From NCBI RefSeq assembly GCF_000157895.3, contig NC_022663.1:3844001-3908000 (forward strand): 64,000 nucleotides of DNA, in the 5' to 3' direction. This DNA is from Mycobacterium kansasii ATCC 12478 (GTDB lineage: Bacteria > Actinomycetota > Actinomycetes > Mycobacteriales > Mycobacteriaceae). The position numbers and the translations under genes were made by a program. Positions within the stretch are counted from its first letter, which is position 1, and each line of letters starts with the position of its first letter. The notes beneath the pieces are model-generated. The model had not been told where the DNA came from, did not search any database, and saw only the letters and a list, made by a program, of their open reading frames with translations. Positions 11,227 to 20,202 of this stretch are shown here, in pieces.

Positions 11227-11706
11227 ATGCAGGTAAACATGACCGTCAACGGTGAACAGGTCACCGCCGAGGTCGAACCCCGGATGCTGCTAGTGCACTT
11301 CCTCCGGGATCAGTTGGGGCTCACCGGAACTCACTGGGGCTGCGACACCAGCAACTGCGGAACCTGCGTGGTCGACGTCGACGGCGTCCCGGTGAAATCG
11401 TGCACGATGCTGGCCGTCATGGCATCCGGACACAACGTGCGGACCGTTGAAGGATTGGCGGGGGCTGACGGATCACTCGACCCGGTGCAAGAAGGGTTCA
11501 TGCGCTGCCACGGGTTGCAATGCGGCTTCTGCACACCGGGCATGATGATCACCGCCCGGGCGCTGCTGGACCGCAACCCCGATCCCGACGAGCAGACCAT
11601 CCGGGAGGCGATCTCCGGACAGATCTGCCGGTGCACCGGATACACCACAATTGTGCGGTCCATCCAATGGGCCGCGAAGAACTCCACCGCAAAGGCAGAG
11701 TCATGA
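11227..11706 (+). CDS. coxS: CO dehydrogenase small (2Fe-2S) subunit
   Basis: 159 residues with two [2Fe-2S] domains. The plant-type cluster is bound by C39, C44, C47 and C59; the alpha-helical cluster by C99, C102, C134 and C136 (CGFC and CRCTGY). It relays electrons from the Mo-Cu site to FAD. A strong AAGGAG ribosome site precedes the ATG. The stop overlaps the coxL ATG (ATGA). Equivalent of Rv0374c. Confidence 0.95.
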   Translation: MQVNMTVNGEQVTAEVEPRMLLVHFLRDQLGLTGTHWGCDTSNCGTCVVDVDGVPVKSCTMLAVMASGHNVRTVEGLAGADGSLDPVQEGFMRCHGLQCGFCTPGMMITARALLDRNPDPDEQTIREAISGQICRCTGYTTIVRSIQWAAKNSTAKAES

Positions 11707-14114
11707 CCACCATCGAGTCACGTCCGCCGGCCCCGGAGGGACGGCCGGAAGACACCGCTGACAACGACCAGAAGCCGTGCGGCCACGGCCGGATGCTCCG
11801 CAAGGAGGATCCCCGTTTCATCCGCGGCCGCGGCACCTACGTCGACGACGTCACGCTGCCCGGCATGCTGCACCTGGCGATCCTGCGCTCCCCGTATGCG
11901 CACGCCCGCATCGTCAGTATCGACACCACTGCAGCCCTTGCCCATCCGAAGGTCAAGGCGGTGGTGACCGGCGCCGACCTGGCGGAGAAGGGCCTGGCCT
12001 GGATGCCGACACTGGCGAATGACGTGCAGGCCGTGCTAGCCACCGACAAGGTGCGCTTCCAGGGCCAAGAGGTGGCGTTCGTCGTTGCCGAAGACCGGTA
12101 TTCGGCCCGCGATGCGCTGGAGCTCATCGACGTCGAGTACGACCCACTCGATCCTGTCGTGGACGTCCGCAAGGCGCTCGACCCGACCGCGGCGGTGATC
12201 CGCACCGACCTGGAGGGCAAGACAGACAACCACATCTTCGACTGGGAGACCGGCGACGCGGCCGCTACCGAAGCGGTGTTCGGCAAGGCCGATGTCGTCG
12301 TCAAGCAGGAGATGGTTTATCCGCGGGTACACCCCGCGCCGATGGAAACCTGCGGTGCGGTAGCCGATTTGGATCCGGTCACCGGCAAACTGACGCTGTG
12401 GACCACCTCGCAGGCACCGCACGCCCACCGCACGCTGTACGCGTTGGTCGCGGGGCTTCCCGAACACAAGATCCGGGTCATCTCACCCGACATCGGCGGC
12501 GGGTTCGGCAACAAGGTGCCGATCTACCCCGGCTATGTGTGCGCGATCGTCGGCTCGCTGGTGTTGGGCAAGCCCGTCAAGTGGATGGAGGACCGCAGCG
12601 AGAACCTGACCTCCACCAGCTTCGCCCGCGACTACATCATGGTCGGCGAGATCGCGGCCACCAAGGACGGCAAGATTCTGGCGCTGCGGTCCAACGTGCT
12701 GGCCGATCACGGCGCGTTCAACGGCCAGGCGGCTCCGACGAAGTACCCGGCCGGTTTCTTCGGGGTGTTCACCGGCAGCTACGACCTGGAAGCCGCCTAC
12801 TGCCATATGACGGCGGTGTACACCAACAAGGCGCCCGGCGGGGTGGCCTATGCGTGCTCCTTCCGGATTACCGAGGCCGTGTACTTCGTCGAGCGGCTGG
12901 TGGACTGTCTGGCCTTCGAGCTGAAGATGGACCCGGCCGAGCTGCGACTGCGAAACCTGTTGAAGCCCGAGCAATTCCCGTACACCACCAAGACGGGCTG
13001 GGTGTACGACTCGGGTGACTACGAGGCCACCATGCGCAAGGCCATGGACATGATCGGCTACGACGCGTTACGCGAGGAACAACGGCGCAGAAGGCAGCAA
13101 GGCGAGCTGATGGGCATCGGCATGTCGTTCTTCACCGAGGCCGTGGGCGCCGGGCCGCGCAAGGACATGGACATCCTGGGCCTGGGTATGGCCGACGGCT
13201 GCGAGCTGCGGGTGCATCCGACGGGCAAAGCCGTTGTGCGGCTTTCGGTTCAGACACAGGGCCAGGGTCACGAAACGACGTTCGCGCAGATCGTCGCGGA
13301 GGAGCTGGGCATCCCGCCCGACGATATCGAGGTGGTGCACGGCGACACCGACCAGACGCCGTTCGGGCTGGGCACCTACGGCAGCCGCTCGACCCCGGTA
13401 TCGGGTGGGGCTGCGGCGCTGGTGGCCCGCAAGGTGCGTGACAAGGCCAAGATCATCGCCTCGGGCATGCTGGAAGTCTCGGTGGCCGACCTGGAATGGG
13501 AGAAGGGCAAGTTCCACGTCAAGGGTGACCCCTCGGCGTCGGTGACTATCCAAGATGTCGCGATGCGTGCCCACGGCGCCGGTGATCTGCCGGAGGGTAT
13601 CGAGGGCGGGTTGGACGCCGAGGTGTGCTACAACCCGTCGAACCTGACCTACCCCTACGGCGCGTATTTCTGTGTGGTGGACGTCGATCCGGGCACCGGC
13701 GTGGTCAAAGTGCGCCGCTTCCTGGCCGTCGATGACTGCGGCACCCGGATCAACCCGATGATCATCGAGGGTCAGGTGCACGGCGGCGTCGTCGACGGAA
13801 TCGGGATGGCGCTGATGGAGATGATCGCCTTCGACGAGGATGGCAACTGCCTGGGCGGCTCGCTGATGGACTACCTGATCCCGACCGCGCTCGAGGTGCC
13901 ACACCTGGAGACCGGCCACACCGTCACGCCATCACCGCATCACCCGATCGGCGCGAAAGGCATCGGCGAGTCGGCCACCGTCGGATCCCCGCCCGCGGTG
14001 GTGAACGCGGTGGTGGATGCGTTGGCGCCGTTCGGAGTTCGCCACGCCGACATGCCGCTGACGCCGTCGCGGGTGTGGGAAGCCATGCAGGGCCGGGCGA
14101 GGCCACCGATTTAG
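11703..14114 (+). CDS. coxL: Form I CO dehydrogenase large (Mo-Cu) subunit
   Basis: 803-residue molybdopterin subunit that oxidises CO to CO2. The active-site loop reads AYACSFR with Cys385, fitting the form I AYxCSFR signature in which the cysteine ligates copper; form II enzymes read AYRGAGR. The Mo-cofactor segments DIGGGFGNK, GQGHETTFAQ and the C-terminal GAKGIGESATVG (catalytic Glu) are present. I place the start at ATG 11703 because it overlaps the coxS stop and begins the conserved protein. Equivalent of Rv0373c. In mycobacteria such enzymes scavenge atmospheric CO during starvation. Confidence 0.96.
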   Translation: MTTIESRPPAPEGRPEDTADNDQKPCGHGRMLRKEDPRFIRGRGTYVDDVTLPGMLHLAILRSPYAHARIVSIDTTAALAHPKVKAVVTGADLAEKGLAWMPTLANDVQAVLATDKVRFQGQEVAFVVAEDRYSARDALELIDVEYDPLDPVVDVRKALDPTAAVIRTDLEGKTDNHIFDWETGDAAATEAVFGKADVVVKQEMVYPRVHPAPMETCGAVADLDPVTGKLTLWTTSQAPHAHRTLYALVAGLPEHKIRVISPDIGGGFGNKVPIYPGYVCAIVGSLVLGKPVKWMEDRSENLTSTSFARDYIMVGEIAATKDGKILALRSNVLADHGAFNGQAAPTKYPAGFFGVFTGSYDLEAAYCHMTAVYTNKAPGGVAYACSFRITEAVYFVERLVDCLAFELKMDPAELRLRNLLKPEQFPYTTKTGWVYDSGDYEATMRKAMDMIGYDALREEQRRRRQQGELMGIGMSFFTEAVGAGPRKDMDILGLGMADGCELRVHPTGKAVVRLSVQTQGQGHETTFAQIVAEELGIPPDDIEVVHGDTDQTPFGLGTYGSRSTPVSGGAAALVARKVRDKAKIIASGMLEVSVADLEWEKGKFHVKGDPSASVTIQDVAMRAHGAGDLPEGIEGGLDAEVCYNPSNLTYPYGAYFCVVDVDPGTGVVKVRRFLAVDDCGTRINPMIIEGQVHGGVVDGIGMALMEMIAFDEDGNCLGGSLMDYLIPTALEVPHLETGHTVTPSPHHPIGAKGIGESATVGSPPAVVNAVVDALAPFGVRHADMPLTPSRVWEAMQGRARPPI

Positions 14115-14117
14115 CCC

Positions 14118-14993
14118 ATGATGACCATCAGCGAACGGGCTCGGCAACTACTGGCGGCACGAACACCGTTCGTGCACGCGAGGGTGGTGCGGGCCCAGCC
14201 GCCCGCCTCCGCCTATCCGGGTGACGAGGCGATACTGCTGGCGGACGGCACAATTGAAGGTTTCGTCGGCGGCCAGTGCGCGCAGAACTCGGTCCGCAAG
14301 GCGGCGCTGGGCGCATTGCAGGCCGGCGAAAGCGTGCTGCTGCGGGTGCTTCCCGACGGTGACGTGCACTTCCCGGAAGCGCCCGGCGCCTGCGTGGTGG
14401 TCAACCCCTGTCTGTCCGGTGGGGCGCTGGAGATCTTCTTGACCCCGCAGCTGCCGGCGCCGCTGATCCGGGTCTACGGCACCACGCCGATCGCGGACGC
14501 GCTGGTCCAGCTGTGTGGCGTGCTGGGATACGACGCGCGACGCGACACCGAGCCGGCTGCCGCCGCCGCAGTGCCGACTGCCCTCGTGATCGCCAGCCAC
14601 GGTGGCCCGGAGGCCGAAATCATCCGTGCCGCACTGGATAACGGCGTCGGGTATATCGGCCTGGTGGCCAGCAAGGTCCGCGGCGCTTCGATCCTGAGCT
14701 CGCTGGACCTGTCCGAGGGCGAGCGGGCCCGCATCCACACGCCGGTCGGATTGCCGATCGGCGCCAAGACCCCGGCGGAGATCGCGGTGTCGATCGCCGC
14801 CGAGCTGATCGCCGCCCTGCGCAAGGGCAACTTGAGCGTGAGCGCAACCGCGCCGCCGGAGGCGGTCGACCCGGTATGCGGCATGACGGTGACCGTCGGG
14901 CCGACGACGGAACACCTGCGGCGAGAAGGCACCGACTACTGGTTCTGCGGTTCGGGATGCCGCGCCACATTCGCAACCCGGCCGGTCGGATGA
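14118..14993 (+). CDS. XdhC-family factor with C-terminal YHS-like metal domain
   Basis: 291 residues. The first ~235 are XdhC/CoxI-like (FVGGQCAQNSVRKAALGA, then YIGLVASKVRGASIL and PVGLPIGAKTPAEIAVSIAAE). The last ~40 form a YHS/TRASH-like domain: DPVCGMTV, then YWFCGSGCRATF, with three to four cysteines suited to metal binding. A metal-binding tail on a maturation factor beside a Mo-Cu enzyme suggests copper handling, which is inference. Starts 3 bp after coxL; ends overlapping the next ATG. Equivalent of Rv0372c. Confidence 0.85.
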   Translation: MMTISERARQLLAARTPFVHARVVRAQPPASAYPGDEAILLADGTIEGFVGGQCAQNSVRKAALGALQAGESVLLRVLPDGDVHFPEAPGACVVVNPCLSGGALEIFLTPQLPAPLIRVYGTTPIADALVQLCGVLGYDARRDTEPAAAAAVPTALVIASHGGPEAEIIRAALDNGVGYIGLVASKVRGASILSSLDLSEGERARIHTPVGLPIGAKTPAEIAVSIAAELIAALRKGNLSVSATAPPEAVDPVCGMTVTVGPTTEHLRREGTDYWFCGSGCRATFATRPVG

Positions 14994-15565
14994 CGGTCAC
15001 CGGAGTCGTGCTCGCCGCCGGCAGTTCCCGACGGCTGGGCACACCCAAACAGTTGCTGCCATACCGGGATACGACGTTGCTGGGAGCGACCCTGGATGTC
15101 GCTCGCGGCGCCGGATTCGATCAGTTGATCGTCACCTTGGGCGGTGCCGCCGAGAAGGTGCGTGACACGGTGCCCCTGGCCGGGGTCGACGTGGTGGTCA
15201 GTGACGACCACGGGGCCGGGTGTTCGGCGTCGCTGCGGGAGGCGTTGCAGCGCGTGGACCCGCAGGCCGCCGGCATCGTGCTGATGCTGGGCGACCAGCC
15301 GGGCGTGAATCCCGCGACGCTGCGGCAGATGGCGACCCGAGGACCGGCGGCCGAAATCATGGTGTGCCGCTATGCCGACGGCATCGGACATCCATTCTGG
15401 CTGAGCCGCACCATCTTCGGTGAGCTGGCGCAACTGCACGGCGACAAGGGGGTGTGGAGGCTGATGGAGTCGGGCCGGCACCAGGTGCGCGAACTCACGG
15501 TCGACGGTCCGGTGCCGCTCGACGTGGACACCTGGGACGACTACCAGCGACTGGTGACATCGTGA
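14990..15565 (+). CDS. MobA-like nucleotidyltransferase
   Basis: 191 residues with the NTP-transferase signature VLAAGSSRRLGTPKQLLPYRD and the acidic LMLGDQPGVNP. Similar to MocA/MobA enzymes that attach CMP or GMP to molybdopterin, which fits cytosine-dinucleotide cofactor synthesis for CO dehydrogenase. The ATG overlaps the preceding stop; its own stop overlaps the next ATG (TGATG). Equivalent of Rv0371c. Confidence 0.88.
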   Translation: MTVTGVVLAAGSSRRLGTPKQLLPYRDTTLLGATLDVARGAGFDQLIVTLGGAAEKVRDTVPLAGVDVVVSDDHGAGCSASLREALQRVDPQAAGIVLMLGDQPGVNPATLRQMATRGPAAEIMVCRYADGIGHPFWLSRTIFGELAQLHGDKGVWRLMESGRHQVRELTVDGPVPLDVDTWDDYQRLVTS

Positions 15566-16449
15566 TGTTCACCGACCCCGACGACGTCGTCCGCCGGTTC
15601 GACGCGCACGACTACCTGCTCGACCTGGGGACGGCCTCGGCCATCTATCTCGCGGTCACCCTCGGCAGACCGTTGCTGCTGGAGGGCGAGCCCGGCGTCG
15701 GCAAGACGACAGCCGCCAAAACCCTTGCCGCCGTGCTGGATACCACCCTGGTCCGACTACAGTGTTATGAGGGCCTGACCGCGAGCGAGGCTCTGTACGA
15801 CTGGAACTACCAACGCCAGCTGCTCGCCATCCGGCTCGCCGAAGCGCAGGGCACCGGTATTCAGGAGGCAGACCTCTACACCGAGGCCTACCTGGTGGAC
15901 CGGCCCATCCTGCGCTGTGTCCGCCATCGGGGCCCGACCCCGCCGGTGTTGCTGATCGACGAAATCGACCGCGCCGACGACGAATTCGAGGCGCTGCTAC
16001 TGGAATTCCTCGGCGAATCCGCGGTCACAGTCCCGGAGTTGGGCACCTTCGTCGCCGAGCGGCCGCCGGTCGCGGTGCTCACCTCCAACCGCAGCCGCGA
16101 CCTGCACGACGCCCTGCGACGACGCTGCCTGTATCACTGGATCGACTACCCGGAGCCGGCCCGCGCCGCCGCGATCGTCCGCCGGACGGTGCCCGGGGCC
16201 ACCGCGCCGCTGATCCAGCACGCCACCCAATTCGTCGGCCGCACACGCGATCTCGACCTGGACAAGCCACCGGGCGTGGCCGAGACCATCGACTGGGTCG
16301 CCGCCCTGGTGTCGCTCGGCGTCGCCGACCTACAGGACGAATCGGTTCCGATGGCGCTCGCCAGCCTGGGGGCGCTGGCCAAGACACCCGACGACCGTAC
16401 GCTGATTCGTGACGCGTACACCGCTTTCACCGAGTGCAGCCGGACATGA
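15565..16449 (+). CDS. coxD: MoxR-type AAA+ ATPase (CoxD)
   Basis: 294 residues: Walker A GEPGVGKT (41-48), Walker B LLIDEIDRAD (about 128-137), sensor LTSNRSRDLHDALRRRC. CoxD-type MoxR ATPases partner with the VWA protein CoxE and are needed to assemble the [CuSMoO2] active site in Oligotropha. The start at 15565 overlaps the stop of the nucleotidyltransferase; the upstream in-frame extension is antisense-like read-through of that gene. Equivalent of Rv0370c. Confidence 0.9.
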   Translation: MFTDPDDVVRRFDAHDYLLDLGTASAIYLAVTLGRPLLLEGEPGVGKTTAAKTLAAVLDTTLVRLQCYEGLTASEALYDWNYQRQLLAIRLAEAQGTGIQEADLYTEAYLVDRPILRCVRHRGPTPPVLLIDEIDRADDEFEALLLEFLGESAVTVPELGTFVAERPPVAVLTSNRSRDLHDALRRRCLYHWIDYPEPARAAAIVRRTVPGATAPLIQHATQFVGRTRDLDLDKPPGVAETIDWVAALVSLGVADLQDESVPMALASLGALAKTPDDRTLIRDAYTAFTECSRT

Positions 16450-16462
16450 GAGGACCTGCAAT

Positions 16463-17098
16463 ATGAAGATCGCCAACGAGTTCAGCGTCAGCGCCCCGAT
16501 CGAGCAGGCCTGGGACGTGTTGTGCGACCTCGAGAAGGTGATCCCGCTGATGCCCGGGGCGCAACTGACCGGCCACGACGGCGACGACTACCTCGGCAAG
16601 GTCAAAGTCAAGGTGGGTCCGGTCACCAGCGAATTCAGCGGCCGAGTGCATTTCGTCGAGCAGGACCGCGACCAGCACCGCGCGGTGATCGACGCCAAAG
16701 GCAAGGAAGCCCGGGGCACCGGCAACGCAGCCGCCACCGTCACCGCCGAGCTCCACGAGGCGGGCGAGCGTACCCGGGTGACCGTCGATACCGACCTGAA
16801 GATCGTCGGCAAGCTGGCCCAGTTCGGCAGCGGAATGCTGCAGCAGGTTTCGGAGAAGTTGCTGAGCCAGTTCGTGGATTCGCTGGAAGCTGAACTCGCG
16901 GCACCGGGCCCGGAAACCGCGACCGGCCCTGAGCTGCCGGCCGGCCCCGCGCGTTTGGCCGGCACTGCCGGCGCCGAAACCGCTCCGATCGACCTGCTGG
17001 AGCTCGCCGGCGCCGACCGGCTGAAGAAGTACGCTGCGGTGGCGCTGGCGGTGACGGCCGTACTGGTGCTGCTCTGGGTGCTGCGCCGGCGACGCTGA
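16463..17098 (+). CDS. coxG: CoxG (SRPBCC, membrane-tethered)
   Basis: 211 residues. Residues 1-145 are a START/SRPBCC lipid-binding fold (EFSVSAPIEQAWDVLCDLEKVIPLMPGAQL). A Pro/Ala-rich linker leads to a single C-terminal membrane helix (about 189-207) ending in RRRR. Mycobacterial CoxG has been shown to carry menaquinone between the membrane and CO dehydrogenase; the tail anchor fits that role. Start taken at ATG 16463, which begins the family domain. Equivalent of Rv0369c. Confidence 0.9.
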   Translation: MKIANEFSVSAPIEQAWDVLCDLEKVIPLMPGAQLTGHDGDDYLGKVKVKVGPVTSEFSGRVHFVEQDRDQHRAVIDAKGKEARGTGNAAATVTAELHEAGERTRVTVDTDLKIVGKLAQFGSGMLQQVSEKLLSQFVDSLEAELAAPGPETATGPELPAGPARLAGTAGAETAPIDLLELAGADRLKKYAAVALAVTAVLVLLWVLRRRR

Positions 17099-17102
17099 CG
17101 AC

Positions 17103-18308
17103 ATGAACACGCCCATCGACACGCCGTTGTTGCGGGGCGTCGATCTGGCGGCGTTCGCGGCCGCAATGGTGGCACGGCTGCGCAGCGCCGGGGTGCTGGT
17201 GTCGGCTGGCGGACCGACGAGCTTCGTGCAGGCACTGCGCCAACTGGTGCCGCACACGGCGGCGGCGCTGTACTGGGCTGCCCGGTTGACCCTGGTGAAC
17301 CGGATGGAAGATCTCGTCGCCTTCGATGCGGTTTTTACCGCGGTGTTCGGTGCCATCGACGCTGATGCCGCGCGGCCGCGCGCGCCGTCGCTGCCGCTCG
17401 CCGGCCCGCGAACCCCCGCGGCCGGGACCGTGCACCGCGCCGGCAGCCGATCCGCCGGTGGGGCCGACACGCTGCCGTGGGCCAGCCGGACCAGCCCAGA
17501 AGAGACCGCCCCCGGCCCCAGTGTCCACCTGCCCGAGTACCTGCCCAGCCGCATCGCTGCCCTGGCCGACGAACCGTTCGACCGGTTCGATCCCGACGAC
17601 CTCAGGCTCCTCGGGGATTGGCTGGAGACCGCGGTGCAACGCTGGCCGCGTCGGCGCAGCCTGCGGTTGGAGTCCAGCCGACACGGCAAGCACATCGATC
17701 TGCGCGCGACCATCAACGCGTCGCGGTCGACCGGCTGGGAGGCGATGCTGCTGGCGCGAAGCAGGCCGCGCCGCCGACCCCGGCGGATTGTGCTGGTCTG
17801 TGATGTGAGCCGGTCGATGCAGCCCTACGCCGCGATCTATCTGCATTTGATGCGAGCCGCGGCGTTGCGCCAGGCGGGAATCCGGCCCGAGGTGTTCGCC
17901 TTCTCGACGTCCCTGACCCGGCTCACCGCGGTCTTGTCGCATCGCTCGGCCGAGGTCGCGCTGCAACGGGCCAACGCCAAGGTGACCGACCGCTACGGCG
18001 GCACGTTCATCGGCCGCAGCGTCGGCGCCCTGTTGGCCCCGCCCTACGGCAATGCGTTGCGCGGCGCGGTGGTCATCATCGCCTCCGACGGCTGGGACAG
18101 CGATCCTCCTTACGTGCTGGACCACGCGCTGGCCCGGGTGCGTCGCCGCGCCGAGCTGCTGATCTGGCTCAACCCGCGCGCCGCGCAGGCGGAGTTTCGG
18201 CCGCTGACCGGTTCGATGGCCGTGGCGCTGCCCTATTGCGATCTTTTTCTGTCCGCGCACTCACTGGCCGGCCTGCGTCAACTGTTCGCGCTCGCCGGCG
18301 CTCGATAG
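17103..18308 (+). CDS. coxE: VWA-domain protein (CoxE-like)
   Basis: 401 residues. The C-terminal half is a von Willebrand A domain with the MIDAS motif VCDVSRSM (Asp234) and SDGWDSDPPYV. The N-terminal half is the CoxE helical region. Works with the CoxD ATPase in copper/sulfur insertion into CO dehydrogenase. Four bases separate it from coxG. Equivalent of Rv0368c; the small genes Rv0367c and Rv0366c that follow in H37Rv (from memory) are absent here. Confidence 0.88.
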   Translation: MNTPIDTPLLRGVDLAAFAAAMVARLRSAGVLVSAGGPTSFVQALRQLVPHTAAALYWAARLTLVNRMEDLVAFDAVFTAVFGAIDADAARPRAPSLPLAGPRTPAAGTVHRAGSRSAGGADTLPWASRTSPEETAPGPSVHLPEYLPSRIAALADEPFDRFDPDDLRLLGDWLETAVQRWPRRRSLRLESSRHGKHIDLRATINASRSTGWEAMLLARSRPRRRPRRIVLVCDVSRSMQPYAAIYLHLMRAAALRQAGIRPEVFAFSTSLTRLTAVLSHRSAEVALQRANAKVTDRYGGTFIGRSVGALLAPPYGNALRGAVVIIASDGWDSDPPYVLDHALARVRRRAELLIWLNPRAAQAEFRPLTGSMAVALPYCDLFLSAHSLAGLRQLFALAGAR

Positions 18309-18319
18309 GGTCGGCAGGC

Positions 18320-19435
18320 ATGGACCAGCTCTGGGCCAACCGGGCCGCCACCTCCGAAGCCGCCGTCACCCAGCGGCACCTCAGACGGCTTTGGGCGATG
18401 CCGGGGACGCAGCTGGGCGTGGTGGCCTGGCCGGCGACCCGCAAAGACCGACTGTTCGGCACCTGGCACTACTGGTGGCAGGCGCATCTGCTGGACTGCC
18501 TGCTCGATGCGCAGCTGCGGGACCCACAGCCGCAGCGGCACACCAGCATCAACCGGCAGGTCCGCTCGCATCGGCTGCGCAACAACTTCTCCTGGACCAA
18601 CAGCTATTACGACGACATGGCGTGGCTGGCGCTGGCCCTGGAACGTGCCGCCCGGATCGCCGGGGTGCAGCGGCGGCGCGCGCTACCGAAGCTGGCCGCC
18701 CAGTTCGTCAAGGCATGGGCACCCGAGGTCGGCGGCGGCATCCCGTGGCGCAAGCAGGACCTGTTCTTCAACGCCCCCGCCAACGGCCCGGCCGGGATAT
18801 TTCTGGCCCGCTATGACGACTGGCTCGAGCGGGCCCAGCAGATGGCCGACTGGATCGACCGCACGCTGATCGACCCGGAGACGCATCTGGTGTTCGACGG
18901 CATCAAAGACGGGTCGTTGGTCCGTGCGCAGTACACCTACTGCCAGGGCGTGGTGCTCGGCCTGGAGACCGAATTGGCGGCCCGCACCGGCGAGCAGCGC
19001 CACTTCGCCCGGGTGCACCGGCTGGTCGCCGCCGTGGATCAGCATATGGCTCCGGCGGGTGTGCTGCGCGGCGCCGGCGGCGGCGACGGCGGTTTGTTCG
19101 CCGGTATCACCGCTCGCTACCTGGCGCTGGTGGCCACCACGTTGCCGGGCGACTTTGCCGATGACGTCGCGGCTCGCCGCACCGCGGCCAAGATTGTGCT
19201 GTCGTCGGCGAAATCGGCGTGGGACTACCGGCAAACGGTGGACGGGTTGCCGGTATTCGGGGCGTTCTGGGACCGTGACGCCGAACTGCCCACCGCGGGC
19301 GGACAGCAGGCGCAGTTCGTCGCGGGGGCGGTGAACAGCTCCGAGATCCCGGAGCGCGATCTGTCGGTACAGCTGTCGGGCTGGATGCTGATGGAGGCCG
19401 CCCACAGCGTCGCCGTCGTCAGCTCACTCGGATAG
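18320..19435 (+). CDS. Glycoside hydrolase family 76-like protein
   Basis: 371 residues, an alpha/alpha-toroid enzyme. The GH76 signature NSYYDDMAWLALALERA carries the paired aspartates D98 and D99 that act as nucleophile and acid/base in alpha-1,6-mannanases. No signal peptide, so a cytosolic role is likely. Start at ATG 18320, 11 bp after coxE. The 3' end overlaps the convergent DedA gene by 12 bp. Equivalent of Rv0365c. Confidence 0.85.
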   Translation: MDQLWANRAATSEAAVTQRHLRRLWAMPGTQLGVVAWPATRKDRLFGTWHYWWQAHLLDCLLDAQLRDPQPQRHTSINRQVRSHRLRNNFSWTNSYYDDMAWLALALERAARIAGVQRRRALPKLAAQFVKAWAPEVGGGIPWRKQDLFFNAPANGPAGIFLARYDDWLERAQQMADWIDRTLIDPETHLVFDGIKDGSLVRAQYTYCQGVVLGLETELAARTGEQRHFARVHRLVAAVDQHMAPAGVLRGAGGGDGGLFAGITARYLALVATTLPGDFADDVAARRTAAKIVLSSAKSAWDYRQTVDGLPVFGAFWDRDAELPTAGGQQAQFVAGAVNSSEIPERDLSVQLSGWMLMEAAHSVAVVSSLG

Positions 19436-20107
19436 TGCGGCCTCGTCCTTGTCGCGGTCCTTGTCGCGCCCCCGTGACCGGTAGGTACGCCACGCGGCTG
19501 TCATCACCGGCAGCAGCGAGATGAACAGAATGCCCAGGATGATTTTTTCCAGGTTGTGGTGCACGAACGGCACGTTGCCCAGGAAATAGCCGGCCAGCGT
19601 CGCACCCGCGCCCCAGGCGATGCCGCCGACGATGTCGAACGCGAGAAATACCGGATAGCGCATGTAGGACACGCCCGCGACCACCGGGACGAAGGTCCGC
19701 ACGAACGGCGCGAAGCGGGCCAGGATGATCGTCCAGGGCCCGTATTTTTCGAAGAATGCATGCGACTCGGTCACATAGTGCTTTTTGAAGAACCGCGAAT
19801 CTTCCTTCTTGAACAGCGCCGGCCCGATCCGGCGGCCGATGAAGTACGCGTTCTGATCGCCGAGCACCGCGACCACAGCTACCGCCGGGGCGAGCACCCC
19901 GATGGTGACCGGCGGGTTGGCACTGGCGGCCAACAGTCCGCCGGTGAACAGCAGCGATTCCCCTGGCAGCAGCGGAAACAACAGGCCGGTCTCGATGAAG
20001 ACGATGATCAGGATCCCGGGCAACACGGCGGATCCGAAAACCCCGTTGGCGCCCAACCAGTACATCGGGTCGAGGATGTCCGGCAGGGCCGTCACGGCGG
20101 TGCTCAC
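19424..20107 (-). CDS. DedA-family membrane protein
   Basis: 227 residues, GTG start. DedA/VTT motifs are present: FIETGLLFPLLPGESLLFTGG near residue 37 and ILARFAPFVRTFVPVVAGVSYM near 127, then a Gly-rich helix and C-terminal hydrophobic segments. DedA proteins are membrane lipid flippases linked to undecaprenyl-phosphate or phosphatidylethanolamine recycling. The C-terminus is Lys/Asp-rich (RGRDKDRDKDE). Equivalent of Rv0364. Confidence 0.9.
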   Translation of the reverse strand: MSTAVTALPDILDPMYWLGANGVFGSAVLPGILIIVFIETGLLFPLLPGESLLFTGGLLAASANPPVTIGVLAPAVAVVAVLGDQNAYFIGRRIGPALFKKEDSRFFKKHYVTESHAFFEKYGPWTIILARFAPFVRTFVPVVAGVSYMRYPVFLAFDIVGGIAWGAGATLAGYFLGNVPFVHHNLEKIILGILFISLLPVMTAAWRTYRSRGRDKDRDKDEAALSE

Positions 20108-20202
20108 GATGTCCCAACATACCGGGCCGGACCCACCGGCCTGGACACAAACAGGCGAGTTGCAATACTGATTAGACCCAGCATTCTTCGAGGAGGAAGC
20201 TC

